Assembly: GCA_021234155.1 (NCBI GenBank)
Contig: JAJEKV010000004.1
Location: 12,864,716-12,928,715 of the forward strand
DNA from: Isoetes taiwanensis
Taxonomy: Eukaryota > Streptophyta > Lycopodiopsida > Isoetales > Isoetaceae
Length of the DNA: 64,000 nt
Reading direction: 5' to 3'
The notes under the pieces are model-generated. The model was not told where the DNA came from and searched no databases. It saw nothing but the letters and a program-made list of their open reading frames with translations. Position 1 is the first letter of the stretch. The number at the start of each line of letters is the position of its first letter. The position numbers and the translations under genes are program-made. Shown here piece after piece: positions 33,427-46,901 of this stretch.

Positions 33427-33594
33427 ATGATTAGGCGCCAGATTCTAGTTGTATAAATTTTGTAATTTATCGATGTACTAGCCCCATTTTTGGTTTGTGA
33501 ATACAAAAAAATATATATTTTGAAAAAAAAATATATATATGTTATTAAATAAATAATAATTTTAATAATAATTTTGGGGAAACGTGCCAAAAAG

Positions 33595-33624
33595 TATAAA
33601 ACCCCTTTTTGGCCATTAGGGTTT
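33595..33624 (+). promoter_or_regulatory. Internal promoter of ORF1, unit B
   Basis: TATAAA at 33595-33600 and TTAGGGTTT at 33616-33624, as in unit A. Confidence 0.55.
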
Positions 33625-33681
33625 CATTTTTTCTTCTTGTTCCAAATACTTCTTCCTCCTCCTTTTATGCCTTCACTCCTC

Positions 33682-35118
33682 ATGGCTTGCCCAACCCTGC
33701 AGCAGTGGTATGTAGACGGAGAGCATTGGGACCCCGCGGTTCCCTTTGATCTTCTTCATCCCTACCTGCTTCAGCAGGTAGATCTTATCTCCAACATGCG
33801 TGCCCACCCGAGCACTATTCTCGCCTTCCTTCCGGTTCTATGGAGAGGAGATTGTGCCTCGCATGCGCTGGTAATGATGACGATGAGCAGCCTTTACCTC
33901 GACTTCCACACCTTACACCGTGATGTTAGGGGTGATGATCATGCCCGTAACGCCATCAAGGGCATCGACGGCGAGGGACTGACCTCCCTATTGCCACAAT
34001 AGATCGGGAAACCTGCTTTGAGGTTCGATTCGCGACCGCCATTATTATGGACCAAGACATAGAGGATGAGGAGATCCCCGCCGAAGCTTTTCTACACCTC
34101 TACCTCCCCGACCTTAAGATGACGGTCGCCGATGAGCGTGATTTTGTGAGGTGGAAGGAGCTTGCTACTGGGCTCCCGCCGCCGGCCATGAGCCCTCAAA
34201 ACCCGGCGGGTTAAACCTTCTCCCTACAATTTTTTGAATGACCAAGAGTACCTAATCCTTGACGATATCATGTGGGCGCATAATGTTCTTACCGGGGTCC
34301 GCCTTGAAAGTAGAGGTTCTCTATGATCTTGCGAATATTGCCAAGATGACTTCATCGACTTCACTACACCTAAGTGGTGCAACCTACACGTAGAGAGCCT
34401 ATTGGCATATCGGCCCGAGGAACAAGAGCCCGCTGAGACTCTTTTGTCGCCTCCCAAGATTTGCTAGCTGAAACCCCCAGCCTCCTAAGAGCAATTTGCG
34501 CCCCCGACACACTGTCTCTCCTTCGAGATCCGCACCGCAAATCACTATGGGCTTAGGGGGATCAAGACGAGGGAAGACCTTTGGGACACCAAGGTCAGCC
34601 TTAGGGATGAGAGAGAAGAAGAAGAAGAAGGAAGCTCCCCATCGACTTGGAGAAGGAAGTCGAGACCTCCACCCACGACCCTCAATGGGCAACCATATGG
34701 GCAATGGGCAACCATATTTAGGCCCATTTTTTCTCAAGCTTGGTGGGCTTTAAGTTTTACCGCCAAGGAGAGGTGCTGTTCTTCTCCAAGAATTTAGGCC
34801 CATTTTCTCGAAGCTTGGTGGGCCCGAGCCATATCTACTTCAAAAATGGGCCATAAGAAGATTGATTATCGTGTTACCACTATTACTCGTCCGTAGAGAT
34901 TTGGCTATAGCAAAAATTGGGAGACGTGGCGGCTGCACTAGCATGCGCCTCCTTGGCGGCGGCACCTTTGGCTACCTGTCTACCACCGAGGCGGCCCGGC
35001 TCAAGCCGCCCTCTCTCGCTAGCCCCGCCACTTTGATGCTTATCGCCCACCTCCTCGACCAATGGATGAAGATGAGGATCCAGCTCCTAAATTATTGTCT
35101 TATGTATTTTGCCTTTGA
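33682..35118 (+). pseudogene. ORF1, acidic protein, unit B (no CACTA)
   Basis: It starts MACPTLQQWYVDGEHWDP at 33682 and can be followed to the stop at 35116-35118, matching both halves of ORF1 in unit A. The CACTA empty site lies at about 34195-34203. A local duplication near 34690-34830 repeats the 'gggcaaccatat' and 'aatttaggcccatttt' segments. Several frameshifts are present. No known domain. Confidence 0.6.
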
Positions 35119-35253
35119 AATCACCAACTGTTTAAAAAAAAAATGGTTATTACTGCGTGATGTGATTTCTCTTTATTGTATCACCCAATACATAATGCCA
35201 ATACAATTTTTTGAATAAGTCTCTTCCATGACAAGTTATTAAGCCTCCCGGAA

Positions 35254-35744
35254 ATGTTAGTATTATATACTCATTCCGCCTTTTGCGTAAGAAACGCCGG
35301 AATACGAAAGATAGGATAACATTCCGTATAAGGAGAGATGAACAGGACCTCCTCAACAGACTATGGGGAACGATACAACGAGTATCCCGAACGGAAGTTG
35401 ACGATGAGATAGCGGAGCTTAGGGTGCCTGAACAACCTTATGATCCCGACAAGGGGATGGAAATAGTTACTCTCCTTCGAGAACGTGCTTACGATGATTT
35501 GAAATGGACCCTTTCCCCACTTGGGATTATTGGAATATGACCCCACATCAAGCTTTTTGAGGATGCTAATGATCATCTCTCGGCAAATCTTCACGCGACC
35601 GCGAAGACTCTTCAACCTTCGATTATTAGCCCCACTTGGGATTATCAACCCGCTATTATCCGTGCTTGGGCACGTTAAAAGCTCGCCGAGCCGTGGCGTG
35701 AGTGTGGCGCTTATGCCGCCATGTATCCCCACGCAAACCCTTAA
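35254..35744 (+). pseudogene. ORF2, unit B
   Basis: Collinear with 24180-24680 of unit A ('PEQPYDPDKGMEIVTLLRER' is identical) but broken by indels at about 35290, 35360, 35515 and 35600. Confidence 0.5.
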
Positions 35745-35997
35745 GCCGCATTTTCCAGGTTTGTGTGTTCCTATGCTTCACTATGACTAGGAAATGGCCT
35801 CAGATCGAGCCCCTTTATGTATTATATAACTATAAGTTTATAACTGTGTTCCGTATGAACTTCTTTAATGTAACCGTTATTTCGCTTGTAATTTGAATCT
35901 TCCGTCCTTTTTCGTGTTCACTTTGTGTTTCTCGATACTACCCAAAATGACTTTGTTATAACACTTACTGTTATCGTACTCTTTCTTATATCATCGT

Positions 35998-38900
35998 ATG
36001 TTTAATATAGACGGTGCACGCAATGCCGCCTGGCAGACACCCTCAAACGCCAGTCGGTTAACACCCGAACAAGAATTGATGCTAATGAAAAGACAGCTCG
36101 TCGAGTTACAGGCCTATGTGTTGCATGCTAACCCACCACAGCATGTACAAGAAGACGGACCGGAGTTGCCTCCGTTGCCGCCTAGTCCGCCTACCCAGCA
36201 GCCGTCCCCACCACAAACCAGCCCGGTACCTCGCTGAAAGAGGCCCCAGTCCTAAACGCCGACGAGTTCCTCTAGAGACAAGCCACCTCCTCAAAGTCCG
36301 CCACTTCGTCATCATCGAATCATCCGCATCATCCGTGGCCATGCAAAGCCACCGGTGATAAGGAGTACCGCGAAGACGCTTGATACAGCCATAACCAAAG
36401 ATATGGAAGAATAGGAAATTGGCCCGCTTTTGATGGGAAATCTAGGGCGGCTTGAATGCCAACCCCGGCCGGACGAAATGAAGGAGTTCGCAGGTCCTAT
36501 GGCATGACAGAGAAAGATACGAAAAGGTTGCCACCACAAACCCACCGGAGCTGCCCCTATTTGGTGGAAGGGCTATGCCGCAGCCAAACATCCGACAGAG
36601 TAGATGCAACTTCGTAAAGTTTGCCAAGGCCTTCAAATCGCATTATGTGCCTCGCGGCACATAAATGCCAACAGATCCGCACTTTCTACAGGTTGGAGCG
36701 TAAGAGTATGTCCGCATGAGCTTACACGGATGAGTTTATGCGCTTTGACCGTATGTACCGGTATGAATGAGAAAAGGGCAAAGGAGGGCTATATAGAGGG
36801 TTTGGCACCATCGATCAAACGGAATTGCTACAGATCCAAAGAAAATAGAGGCCGTAAGGGAATGGCCTATTCCGTAAAATGTCTCCGAGGTCCGGAGTTT
36901 CTTGGGGCTAGCGGGGATATTACCGAAAATTTGTAAAGGATTTTGCAAAGATTGCGCCCTCTTACAAATCGACCAAGCATGAGAAGGTAAAGGATTGGAT
37001 GGAGCACCGGAAGACTAAGGTTCGTGAGAAGTTCCAAGAAGCTTAAAGATGCCTTAACCTCAAAGACCCGCTCTCACGCTGTCCGATCCCTCGATAAGGA
37101 TAAACTAGTGGCCCGCAGATGCCGCGAAAATCGCCAATTTGGTGGGGTTCTAATGCGTGAGGGGAGGGTTATTGCTTATGATTCAAAGAAGATGAATGAG
37201 ACAAACAACGATATCCTACCCATGACCGAATTGTCGGGTCAGTAGTTCAAGCGCTTTGCGAATATGGAGACACTACCTCCTTGGTAGAAGATTCCGCTTG
37301 GACCTGGATCACCAAAGTCTCCTCGATATTTAACCACCAATCAACCCAATCTCAACCTCCCAGAGGAGATGGATGGAATTTCTTGAAGAATATGATTTTG
37401 AGATCATGTATAAGCCTGGAAAGCACAATGTGGTTGCGATGCATTATCACGCCATCCCTTGGTAACCCGAACCCATTGTAATGCGATTTCGACACTCACA
37501 AGTGAGTTTGGTAAACGAGATAGAACAAACTTTAGCCACCGATCCCCGAAGTTCTATGAAATTTGGAGTAGTCTAAATAAGGAGGCACGCACAGATAAAG
37601 AACGTGACGCTTTCCGGTCATATAAGAAAGAGGGCAATTTGTTGTATCACAAGGACAAGTTGTGTGTACCTCATACTTCCGGGTGCGTAAGTAAAACACC
37701 ATGACCCTATAGCCGGACATGCTTTCGGTTTTATGAAGACCTACTTTAAAAATCCGCTCCGCTTATTTTTGGCCTTCGATGAAGAAGGACATTGCCAGGT
37801 ACATTAAGCAGTGTCAAGTATGTCAGCAGACCAAGGCAGAACAATTAAGGACTCCAGGAGAATTGCAACCTTTGGATGTGCCCAACGCTAAGTGGGAAGT
37901 GATAACCATGGATTTCATTGTGGGCCTTCCACGTACTCTTCGTGGATATGATGCGTTAATGGTAGTGGTCGACAAATTGTCGAAGATGGCTCATTTCTTG
38001 CCATGTCGTACCACGGACACCGCCTTTGATACTGCTCTGCTTTTTGCAAAGGAGATCTTCAGATTGCACGGAATGCCACGGGTTATTGTATCCCATGAGA
38101 TCCCAAATTTGTAAGTGCGCTCGAAGGATTTCTTCACCACCATCCGCACCAAGCTTGCTATGAGTACCGCATATCATCCTCGAATGATGGTCGACAGCAG
38201 GCACCAATCGTATCATAGAGGATATGCTACGAAGTTATGTGTGGAGTAAGCAATCCCAATGGGCTGACTATATTTATCTAGTAGAGTTTGCCTATAACAG
38301 TATGAAACAGGAGTCTTCCAAAATGTCTCCTTTCATGATAAATTATGGTTATCAATGCCTTACTCCTGACACATGGCACAACCCCGTGTCGAAAGTGGAG
38401 GTTTCTCAACAACTCCTCCTGGAGATGCAAGCTTTGGTCGGGGAAGTGCGTGGTTACTTGCTAGGCTGCACGCAATCGTCAAAAGAGTGTAGCAGATAAA
38501 CACAGACCCCACGAGTCTTCCGTGGGTGAATCGGTTTGGCTTAAGATTAAGGTAAAACAAGCCAAGCTTAAGATTGGTAACCGCAAGAAGTTGGCACCCG
38601 ATGGGCGGACCCGCTCAAAATCATCGAACGTGTTGGGGAGCAAGCATATCGCCGACTTGCCACCCCGCAAAGATCCACAAGGTTTTTCATGTGAGTCTTC
38701 TAAAGCAAAGACACCCCCGATCCGAGAGGAGGTTTTGGAAACCCCAACCCTCCCCGGAAATGACAGAGGAGCAGCTAGAGATAGTACCCGAAGCTCTTCT
38801 TGATCGAGCTTATAAACAGACCAGGAGGACTCAAATGCTACAATACTTGGTCAAGTGGAAACACTTGCCGCTGGAGGATGCTACGTGGGTGATGCAAATG

Positions 38901-39046
38901 ATCTTGAGAAGCACTATCCGGATTTCATGCGGCGCATCTCAAGGTCGCACTATCAACGATGCTATCAACCCCCTTCGTGTAAGCTTGAAGACTTGATTCG
39001 TAGAATCGGTAGAGGGGTAGATGCATCGTGGTTAACAAATGATTAG
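35998..39046 (+). pseudogene. Internally deleted gag-pol, unit B
   Basis: It starts MFNIDG at 35998. Gag is present to 'GLAPSIKR' at about 36820. There it jumps straight to the RT thumb (at 'IEAVREWPI'), with GGA shared at the break; zinc knuckle, protease and most of RT are missing. RNase H pieces follow (37024-37480), then integrase with 'YIKQCQVCQQTKAEQ' and '[20 protein letters not shown]' (37779-38114), and the chromodomain 'MLQYLVKWKHLPLEDATW' (about 38830-38890), ending WLTND at 39046. Without RT it cannot copy itself. Confidence 0.85.
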
Positions 39047-39565
39047 ATGATGGGATCACCTTCCGTGTTCCTTAGGGCGTGGTGTCTTTGTCAATGTGGA
39101 CACAACCACGAATCTAACGTGTAAAGCATGAACTTCCTTACGCCGCAATGAATTGCGAACCATAGGCATAATAGGTTCCTTGTAGATAAATTTTCTTTCA
39201 TTTCTTCTAGGGGGTGGACCCTTCAACCACAATCTAATTATTTTTATCTATGAAAACTGATATATTGACATGTGCATGCCGCGATGAGCAAGACGCGACC
39301 TGCCCATGTATAGGGGTTGCCGATGACCGACTTTCTCCTCGCTTTTCATGGTGTTTACACATAGTTCTTTAGTGTTACGCTGCTTTTTGATATTGGACTT
39401 CGGTCCTTGAACTTGATGCTTATGATAATAATGTAAATTGCACTTTTGGTGCTTAAACTGTTGTAAACTTCAAAGCTTTAATATATTACCTTCTGAAATA
39501 AGGAATTTCCTTATTGTCATTATATTTGTATCTAACCTCAATGCTGAGGACAGCATTATTTTTTT

Positions 39566-39578
39566 AAGGAGGGGAGAA
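39566..39578 (+). promoter_or_regulatory. Polypurine tract of unit B
   Basis: AAGGAGGGGAGAA directly before TGTGACG, identical to the one at 30228. Confidence 0.88.
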
Positions 39579-40033
39579 TGTGACGTTCCAAGTATTTATA
39601 CGGTATAAGTATAAATATGTTGACACGTCACGAAGGATACATACGCCACATGGCGTATGGGAACCTAGGTGGTTCACTTAAAAGGAATTAAATTAATTAT
39701 TGACAATAATAACCTATAATTAAGGAACTAATATTTAAAAACCATAATTAAGCTAATTATGGTTTGGGAAGGCGCCACGTGGCCACCCTCGATTGGTTAG
39801 CATGATAATGCTAATTGGGGTCAATAGGGTGGATCACCACCCCCATATCAGCCACAACTCACCTTGAGCAAAGGGAGCCACCCTTGTGACCGAGAAATTT
39901 GGCGCCACCTTGAGCAATTGGACGCCACCCTTCTCACACAAGTTGAACACCAAGATCAAGAAGATGGAGATCCCCAATGACAATGGGTCGAAATGAAAAC
40001 ACGTGGGTGGCTAGTGTAGTTGTGAATTCTAGG
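39579..40033 (+). repeat. LTR, forward part (3' LTR of unit B)
   Basis: The first about 455 bases of the LTR, up to GAATTCTAGG, in forward orientation. It then runs into the mosaic region. Confidence 0.85.
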
Positions 40034-40259
40034 ACATATACGACCCTCTGACTTACATACGAGTCTTTCCCTCCCATGGCGGTTTACTTCGCCATGAACT
40101 AACCCTTGATTGTAAAGGTAGGCTCTATTTTCGGCCATCTATAATATGATGCCCGAGAATGGATGGATTGGTGGTTCATTAGCCTAGCCTTCAATTGGGC
40201 TCCTATGGGGGATTAAGGGGGTAGAGAATACAGGGGTTTATTGTAGTATGCTCCTAAAT
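40034..40259. other. Mosaic of forward and reverse LTR segments
   Basis: Segments of 10-60 bases alternate between forward LTR (for example AACTAACCCTTGATTGTAAA, GGATTAAGGGGGTAGAGA, TATTGTAGTATGCTCCTA) and reverse-complement LTR (CATATACGACCCTCTGA, CGGCCATCTATAATATGATG, ATAAATAACCACCAC). Each set stays in order on its own. Biological recombination would rarely give nine switches in 226 bases; a consensus built from two opposite sequences would. Confidence 0.75.
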
Positions 40260-41665
40260 CACGATATAAATAACCACCACCCGCAGGGTGGCATATCCAT
40301 CAAATACCAATAGCGGCCAAGAAAGAATATGCATCTAAACCTAAGAAAACACCCCAAACCCATGGTTCTACCCCTGGGCCCTGCACTCAAATGAGGGCCT
40401 CGATTTTGGCTAGGCCTCAAGAGATCGTGAGGAGGGAGCCTGATCTTGACATGGCGCTGGTGGCATAGAACATTGGCTAGGGTTGTCCACTCCATCCGGC
40501 CTCCCGTGCACACTTTGCGGATGGGTCAAATCACGGCTATGGCTTCGGCTCATAGCCTTCCTGGAGACGCAGGGCTCGAGGCATCACCCCACCGAGCCTA
40601 CTCTGTGGTTCATGAAGCCCCCCAGATGAGGCGAGTCGGGAAGCGTCCCTTCCGTAATCACGGTGGTTCCATGGGTGAGCTAGAGAATACGTGCCGCATC
40701 AGCCCCCCTTTATCCGTGCATCCACTTACTCACCCTAAATCTACTCAAAGTGCAAGGTGCCCCATACCGGGTCACACCTCTACACCCGGGGAGTGTCGGA
40801 CCCATACAGGCCCTCCTCGTGGACCTGGCCATCGCCTAGCTCAAGAGGGTCTCGAGCCTTTTATGTTCGGTGCAAGACCCCACCCCCACTTCACCACTTG
40901 TGTTCCTTGTCTCCATGGTGCTAAGCCGTACCATAGCATCTATGACCCGGGTGGGCTCTTGTGCACAGCTGGCAATTAATGGATAATACACCTCTATCTA
41001 GGAGCATACTACAATAAATAGCCTCTGAGGTCTCTACCCCCTTAATCCCCCATTTCCGCAGTAACACTAGGCTAACAACCACCAATCCATCCATTACAAG
41101 CGAACTCTCGAATCGAAATATATAGAGAACCTACCTTTACAATCAAGGGTTAGTTCCTACGAGGTAAACACATGGAGAGAATAGACCAACAACCCAAACG
41201 CCCAAACGCTTATGTCCTAGAATTCACAACTACACTAGCCACCCACCATTGTTTTTCCCCTCACCCATTGTCATTGGGGATCTCCATCTTCTTGATCTTG
41301 GTGTTCAACTTGTGTGAGAAGGGTGGCGCCCAATTGCTCAAGGTGGCGCCACCGTCACAAGGGTGGCGCCCACCGCCAAGGTGAGTTGTGGTGATATGGG
41401 GGTGGTGATCCACCCTATTGACCCCAATTAGCATTATCATGCTAACCAATCGAGGGTGGCCACGCGGGCACCTTCCCAAACCATAATTAGCTTAATTATG
41501 GTTTTTAAATATTAGTTCCTTAATTATAGGTTATTATTGTCAATAATTAAATTGTCAATAATTTAAATTAACAACCACTAGGTTCCCATACCCCATGTGG
41601 CGATGTATCCTTGGTGACGGTCAACATATTTATACTTATACCGTATAAATACTTGGAACGCCACA
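40260..41665 (-). repeat. LTR, reverse orientation (3' LTR of unit C)
   Basis: The reverse complement of the LTR; its start (TGTGGCGTTCC on the minus strand) is at 41665, next to a minus-strand polypurine tract. The far end runs into the mosaic region. Confidence 0.85.
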
Positions 41666-41677
41666 TTCTCCCTCCTT
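41666..41677 (-). promoter_or_regulatory. Polypurine tract of unit C
   Basis: On the minus strand AAGGAGGGAGAA, one G shorter than in units A and B. Confidence 0.85.
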
Positions 41678-42189
41678 AAAAATAATGCCGCCCTCAAAGA
41701 TTGAGGTTAGATACAAATATAATAAATGACAATAAGGAAATTCCTTATTTCAAAGGTAATATATTAAAGCTTTGAAGTTTACAATGCTTTAAGCACCAAA
41801 AGTGCAATTTACATTATTATCATAAGCATCAAGTTCAAGGACCAAGTCCAATATCAAAAAGCAAAAAGAACACTAAAAGAACTATGTGTAAACACCATGA
41901 AAACGCGAGAAAGCCGGGTCATCAAGAACCCCTATACATGGGCAGGTCAATGCATCGCCAACCGGCCCGCATTATGTCAATATATCGCCATAGATAAAAA
42001 TAATTAGATTGTGGTTGAAGGGTCCACCCCTAGAAGAAATGAAAGAAAATTTATCTACAAGGAACCTATTATGCCTATGGTTCGCAATTCATTGGCGCGT
42101 AAGGAAGTTCATGCTTTACACGCAGTCAGGGTTGTGTCCACATTGACAAAGACACCACGCCCTAAGGAACACGGCAGTGATCCCATCAT

Positions 42190-45100
42190 CTAATCGTTGT
42201 TAACTACGATGCATCTACCCCCTACCGATTCTCTACGAATCAAGTCTTCAAGCTTACCACGGAGCTGGGTTGATAGCATCGCTGATAGTGCGGCCTTGAG
42301 ATGCGCCGCATGAAATCCGGGATAGTGCTTCAAGATCCGCTTTGCATCACCCACGTAGCATCCTCTCCACCGGCAAGTGTTTCCACTTGACCAAGTATTG
42401 TAGCATTTGAGTCCTCCTGGTCTGCTTATAAGCTCGATCAAGAAGAGCTTCGTGTACTATCTCTAGTCGCTCCTCTGCCATTTCCGGAGGGTTGGGGTTT
42501 CCAAAACCTCCTCCTCGATCGGGTGTGTCCGCTTTAGAAGACTCACATGAAAAACCTTGTGGATCTTTAAGCCGGGTGGCAAGTCCAGCGATATGCTTGC
42601 TCCCCAATACGCTCAAAGATTTTGAACCAGTCCCAGCCCATCCGGGTGCCAACTTCTTGCGCTACCAATCTTAAGCTTGGCTTGTTTTACCTTAATCTTA
42701 AGCCAAACCGATTCACCCACTGAAGACTCGTGGGGTCCTCAGGCTTATCCGCTACACTCTTTTTGACGATCAAGGTGTTTTAGCAAGTAACCACGCATTT
42801 GCTCGACCAAAGCTTGCATCTCCGTGAGGAGTTGTTGAGAAACCTCCACTTTCGACACCTGGTTGTGCCATGTGTCGAGTAAGGCATTGATAACCATAAT
42901 TTATCATGAAAGGAGACATTTTGGAAGACTCCCCGTTTACATCAAGTATAGGCAAACTCTACTAGATAAATATAGTCAGCCCATTGGGATTGCTTACTCC
43001 ACACATAACTTCGTAGCATATCCTCTATGATACGATTGGTACGCCTCCGTCCCACCATCCGTCCGAGGATGGTATGCGTGACTCATAGCAAGCTTGGTCC
43101 GATGGTGGTGAAGAAATCCTTCCGTAACGCACTTACAAATTTGGGATCTCTCAATGATACAATAACCCGTGGCATTCCGCGGCAATCAAGATCTCCTTTG
43201 CAAAAAAGCAGTAGCAAAGATCAAAGGCAAAGTCCGTGGTACGACATGGCAAGAAATGAGCCATCTTCGACAATTTGTCGACCACTACCATTAACGATCA
43301 TATCCACGAAGAGTACGTGGAAGGCCCACAATGAAATCCATGGTTATCACTTCCCACTTAGCGCTGGGCACATCCAAAGGTTGCAATTCTCCGAGTCCTT
43401 AATTGTTCTCGCCTTTGGTCCGGCCGACATACTTGACACCGCTAATGTACCGGCAATGTCCTTCTTCATCGAAGGCCAAAAATAACCGGAGCGGATTTTA
43501 AAGTAGGTCTTCATAAAACCCAAGATGTCCAAATATAGGGTCAAGCAGCGTGTCATGGAGGATTAACTTACGCACCCCTAAGTATGAGGTACACACAACT
43601 TGTCCTTGTGATACAACAAATTGCCCTCTTTCTTATATGACCTAAAGCGCCACGTTTTTATCCGTATGCGCTCCTTATTTAGACTACTCCAAATTTCATA
43701 GAACTCGTGGATCGGTGGCCAAAGTTTGTTCTATCTGCTTACCAAACTCACTTGTGAGTGTCGAAATCGCATTACAATGGGTTCGGGTTACCAAGGGATG
43801 GCGTGATAATGCATCCGCAACCACATTGTGCTTTCCAGCTTATACATGATCTCAAAATCATATTCTTCAAGAAATTCCATCCATCTCCTCTCGGGAGGTT
43901 GAGATTGGGTTGGGTGGTTAAATATCTGAGACTTTGGTGATCCGTGGTCCAACCGAATCTTCTACCAAGGAGGTAGTGTTCCATATTCGCAAAGCGCCAA
44001 CTACAAACCAATTTCCTCGGTCATGGGTAGGATATCGTTGTTCTCGCCTCATTCATCTTCTTTGAATCATAAGCAATAACCCTCCCTCCTCGCATTAGAA
44101 CCCCACCAAAGGGCATTTTATCGCATCTCGTGGGTCACTAGTTTATCCTTATCGATCGGGCAACGGAGAACGGGTGTCGAGGTTAAGGCATCTTTAAGTC
44201 AGCCGGAAACTTCTCCGAACCTTAGTCTTTCCAATCTTTACCCTTCTCATGCTTGGTCTCCATCCAATCCTTTACCTTCCTCATGCTTGGTCGACAATAG
44301 GCCATAAGAGGGACCGCAATAAAATGATATGGCCCAAATAGGGGAGTGGCAAACTTGCACTGTAGAGAACTTGGGACGCTTAACTTTGTAGGGCCAATTT
44401 AAGATGTTTCTCATGCTCTTTTTCTTTACAAAAGAATAGAAAATGGGCTAAAAACATCGCTCATTAACCGCATAAACGCTATGGGGTTAGTTAATAAAAC
44501 CTAGGTTTAAAAAGCGATTTATGGATGTCCTCTTTTAATCCTTATCCGATGATATGTTTCTTTGAAAATATTTGGCCCCTGCAAATTTCGAAGACTCATA
44601 ATCAATACACATTCTCAAGGAGGGGCCTTTTCTTTTACAAAGAATAGTGGGTTTAGGTTTAGCCGGTTGTTTCTAAAGCTATCTCACATTCTACCCCTCC
44701 GAAAGGAGGAAAGCTATCTCACATTCTACCCCTCCGAAAGGAGGAAGCTTCCCGGGAAAAATCGCTAAATTGATGGAGAATACCGGCAATACCCCTCGTG
44801 GCAAGGTGTTGATTACTTGGTTTTGCTTTTAGCATCCGACTCAATGGAAGCAAGTCTAATAACGCAGAGGAGCTTTTGCTTTATGTATAGCTTTATCTAA
44901 CCGGTCCGAATGGACATAGACTCGCATGATAGGGTTGAATGGTTCACCTTTTATAGTTACGCTGGCTCCATTAGCTGCGCTGAAAGGTAACTTCTCTTTT
45001 CGCAGTCCTATGTTGGCTTTGAGATGCCAAAAATTCCATTCCAACAATGAGGTCGATTTGCCAATATCCATTAACTCTACGCCCATAGCAATCGGGTGCG

Positions 45101-46650
45101 CCTCGCAACCGTGATCTTAAGGTTGATGCGACGACCATGAGTATGTCTAACCTTACCATCGGCTAAAGTGACAGCTCCTCTGGCCGCGGACCTTAGGGTT
45201 TCCAGGTTAGCCAGGACCCTCGGCCATTCTAGGAGAAGCAAAATTATGTGTACTCCCCGTGATCCATAAGAATTACAAAAGGCTTATCGCCTACTTGGCC
45301 TATGGTGGAAATGACAAGCAGTCGACTTTCAAGATTGCCGCTTCTATAGCTACAGCAAGGATATGAGACGACCGCGAATGTACCGAGCCGCCCCTCATCG
45401 CCAGTAATGTTGACTCAATATCGCCCCAAATAAGGTCGGCCATGGCCACCAGGCCTGGGTAACATATGGGCAATTCGCATGAAGTGTCCGTGCCTCATAC
45501 ACCTGTAACATGCCTTATCTCTACAAGCAATGTTCTCTCTTTTTAGAAATGGATCAGAAGAGGTTTCAACTTCCTTACCAAAGATTGTTCTCGCTTATCC
45601 GGCTGCTAAAAGCTTAATTTCTTCTCCCGGGCGACCGTAAGAGTTCTCACAGAGAGGGCCCCGGACTTGGAGAGCGGGGGTTTGTAAGGTGTGGACTCGC
45701 CGCTACGCGCAGTAAGGAGCGTGACGCTTTGATATCGACTCCTTTGTATGTCCTCCTCGAGGCTCAATGCTTTAGCCTCGCTTCGCGAATCGGGATTTCG
45801 GTCGATGGCCTTAACCATCCGCTTGATCGATGGTGCCAAACCCTCTATATAGCCCTCCACCGCCCTTTTTTCATTCATACCAGTACATACAGCCTCAAAG
45901 ATAAACTCATCCGTAAGCCTCAGACGGACATACTCTTCTCGCCCAACCCAGAAAAGTTCGATCTGTTGGCATTTATGTGCACGAGGCACATAATGCGATT
46001 TGAAGGCCTTGGCAAACTTTCTCAAGTTGCATCTACTCCCTCGCCCGGATGTTTGGCTCGCATAGCCCTTCCACCAAATACGGCAGCCCGTAAGGTTTGT
46101 GGTGGCAACCTTTCCTCATCTTTCTCTGTCATGCCATAGGACCTCCGCCAACTCCTTCATTTCGTCCAGCCCGATTCTGCATTCAAGCGCCCTAGATTTC
46201 CCATCAAACCGGGCCAATTTCCTATTCTTCCATATACCGTTATGGTCAGATCAACTGCCTTGGCGGTACTCTTATCTCGGCGCTTTGCATGGCCACCGAT
46301 GATGCGGATGATCTCGGATGACACCGGCGTGGGCGACTTTGAGGAGGTGGCACTGTTTTCTAGAGGAGCTCCGCCTTGCGTTTAGACCGGGGCCTCTTTT
46401 CAAGCAGTACCGGGCTGGTTTGTGGTGGGGGGACTGGCTTTGGGTAGGGGGACTAGGGCGGCAACGAGGCAACTCCGGGTCCGGCTCTTCTTGTACATGC
46501 CGTGGTGGGTTAGCATGCAACACATAGGCCCTCAGAATCGACGACGAAATGCCTTTTCATTAGCATCAATTTTGTTCGGGTGTTAACCGACCGGCGCTTG
46601 AGGGTGTCTCACAAAGCAAGCATTAAGCGGCAACCGCCTATATTAAACAT
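42190..46650 (-). pseudogene. Gag-pol of unit C (all domains, frameshifted)
   Basis: Read on the minus strand from ATG 46650. Gag core at 45606-46025 ('KFAKAFKSHYVPRAHKCQQI', 'EGYIEGLAPSIKRMVKAIDR') is open for 139 codons. Zinc-knuckle Cys residues lie at about 45450-45520. Protease and linker at 44856-45300 include 'NIGLRKEKLPFSAANGASV'. RT at about 44300-44800 is strongly decayed and parts are duplicated or lost (the AGCTATCTCACATTCTACCC block repeats at 44679 and 44711). RNase H at about 43770-44230 has TDHQSLRYL. Integrase at about 42780-43530, chromodomain at about 42340-42440 (LQYLVKWKHLPVE). It has many small indels. Confidence 0.82.
44679..44747. repeat. 32-bp tandem duplication in RT of unit C
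   Basis: AGCTATCTCACATTCTACCC and the following CTCCGAAAGGAGGAA appear twice in a row at 44679 and 44711. Confidence 0.75.
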
Positions 46651-46901
46651 ACGATGATATAAGAAAGAGTACGATAACAAGAAGTGTTATAACAAAGTCA
46701 TTTTGGGTAGTATCGAGAAACACAAAGTGAACACCGAAAAAGGACTAAGATTCAAATTACAAGCTTAAATAATCTGCTACATTAAAGAAGTTCATACTAA
46801 CACGCTTATAAACTTATAGTTATATAATACATAAAGGGGCCTGATACGTGCCATTTCCTAGTCATAGTGAAGCATAGGAACACACAAAACCGAAAATGCG
46901 C

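Noticed and set aside
40034-40259. Mosaic LTR as a product of gene conversion
   Set aside because: Nine alternations between opposite strands in 226 bases are far easier to explain by a faulty consensus.
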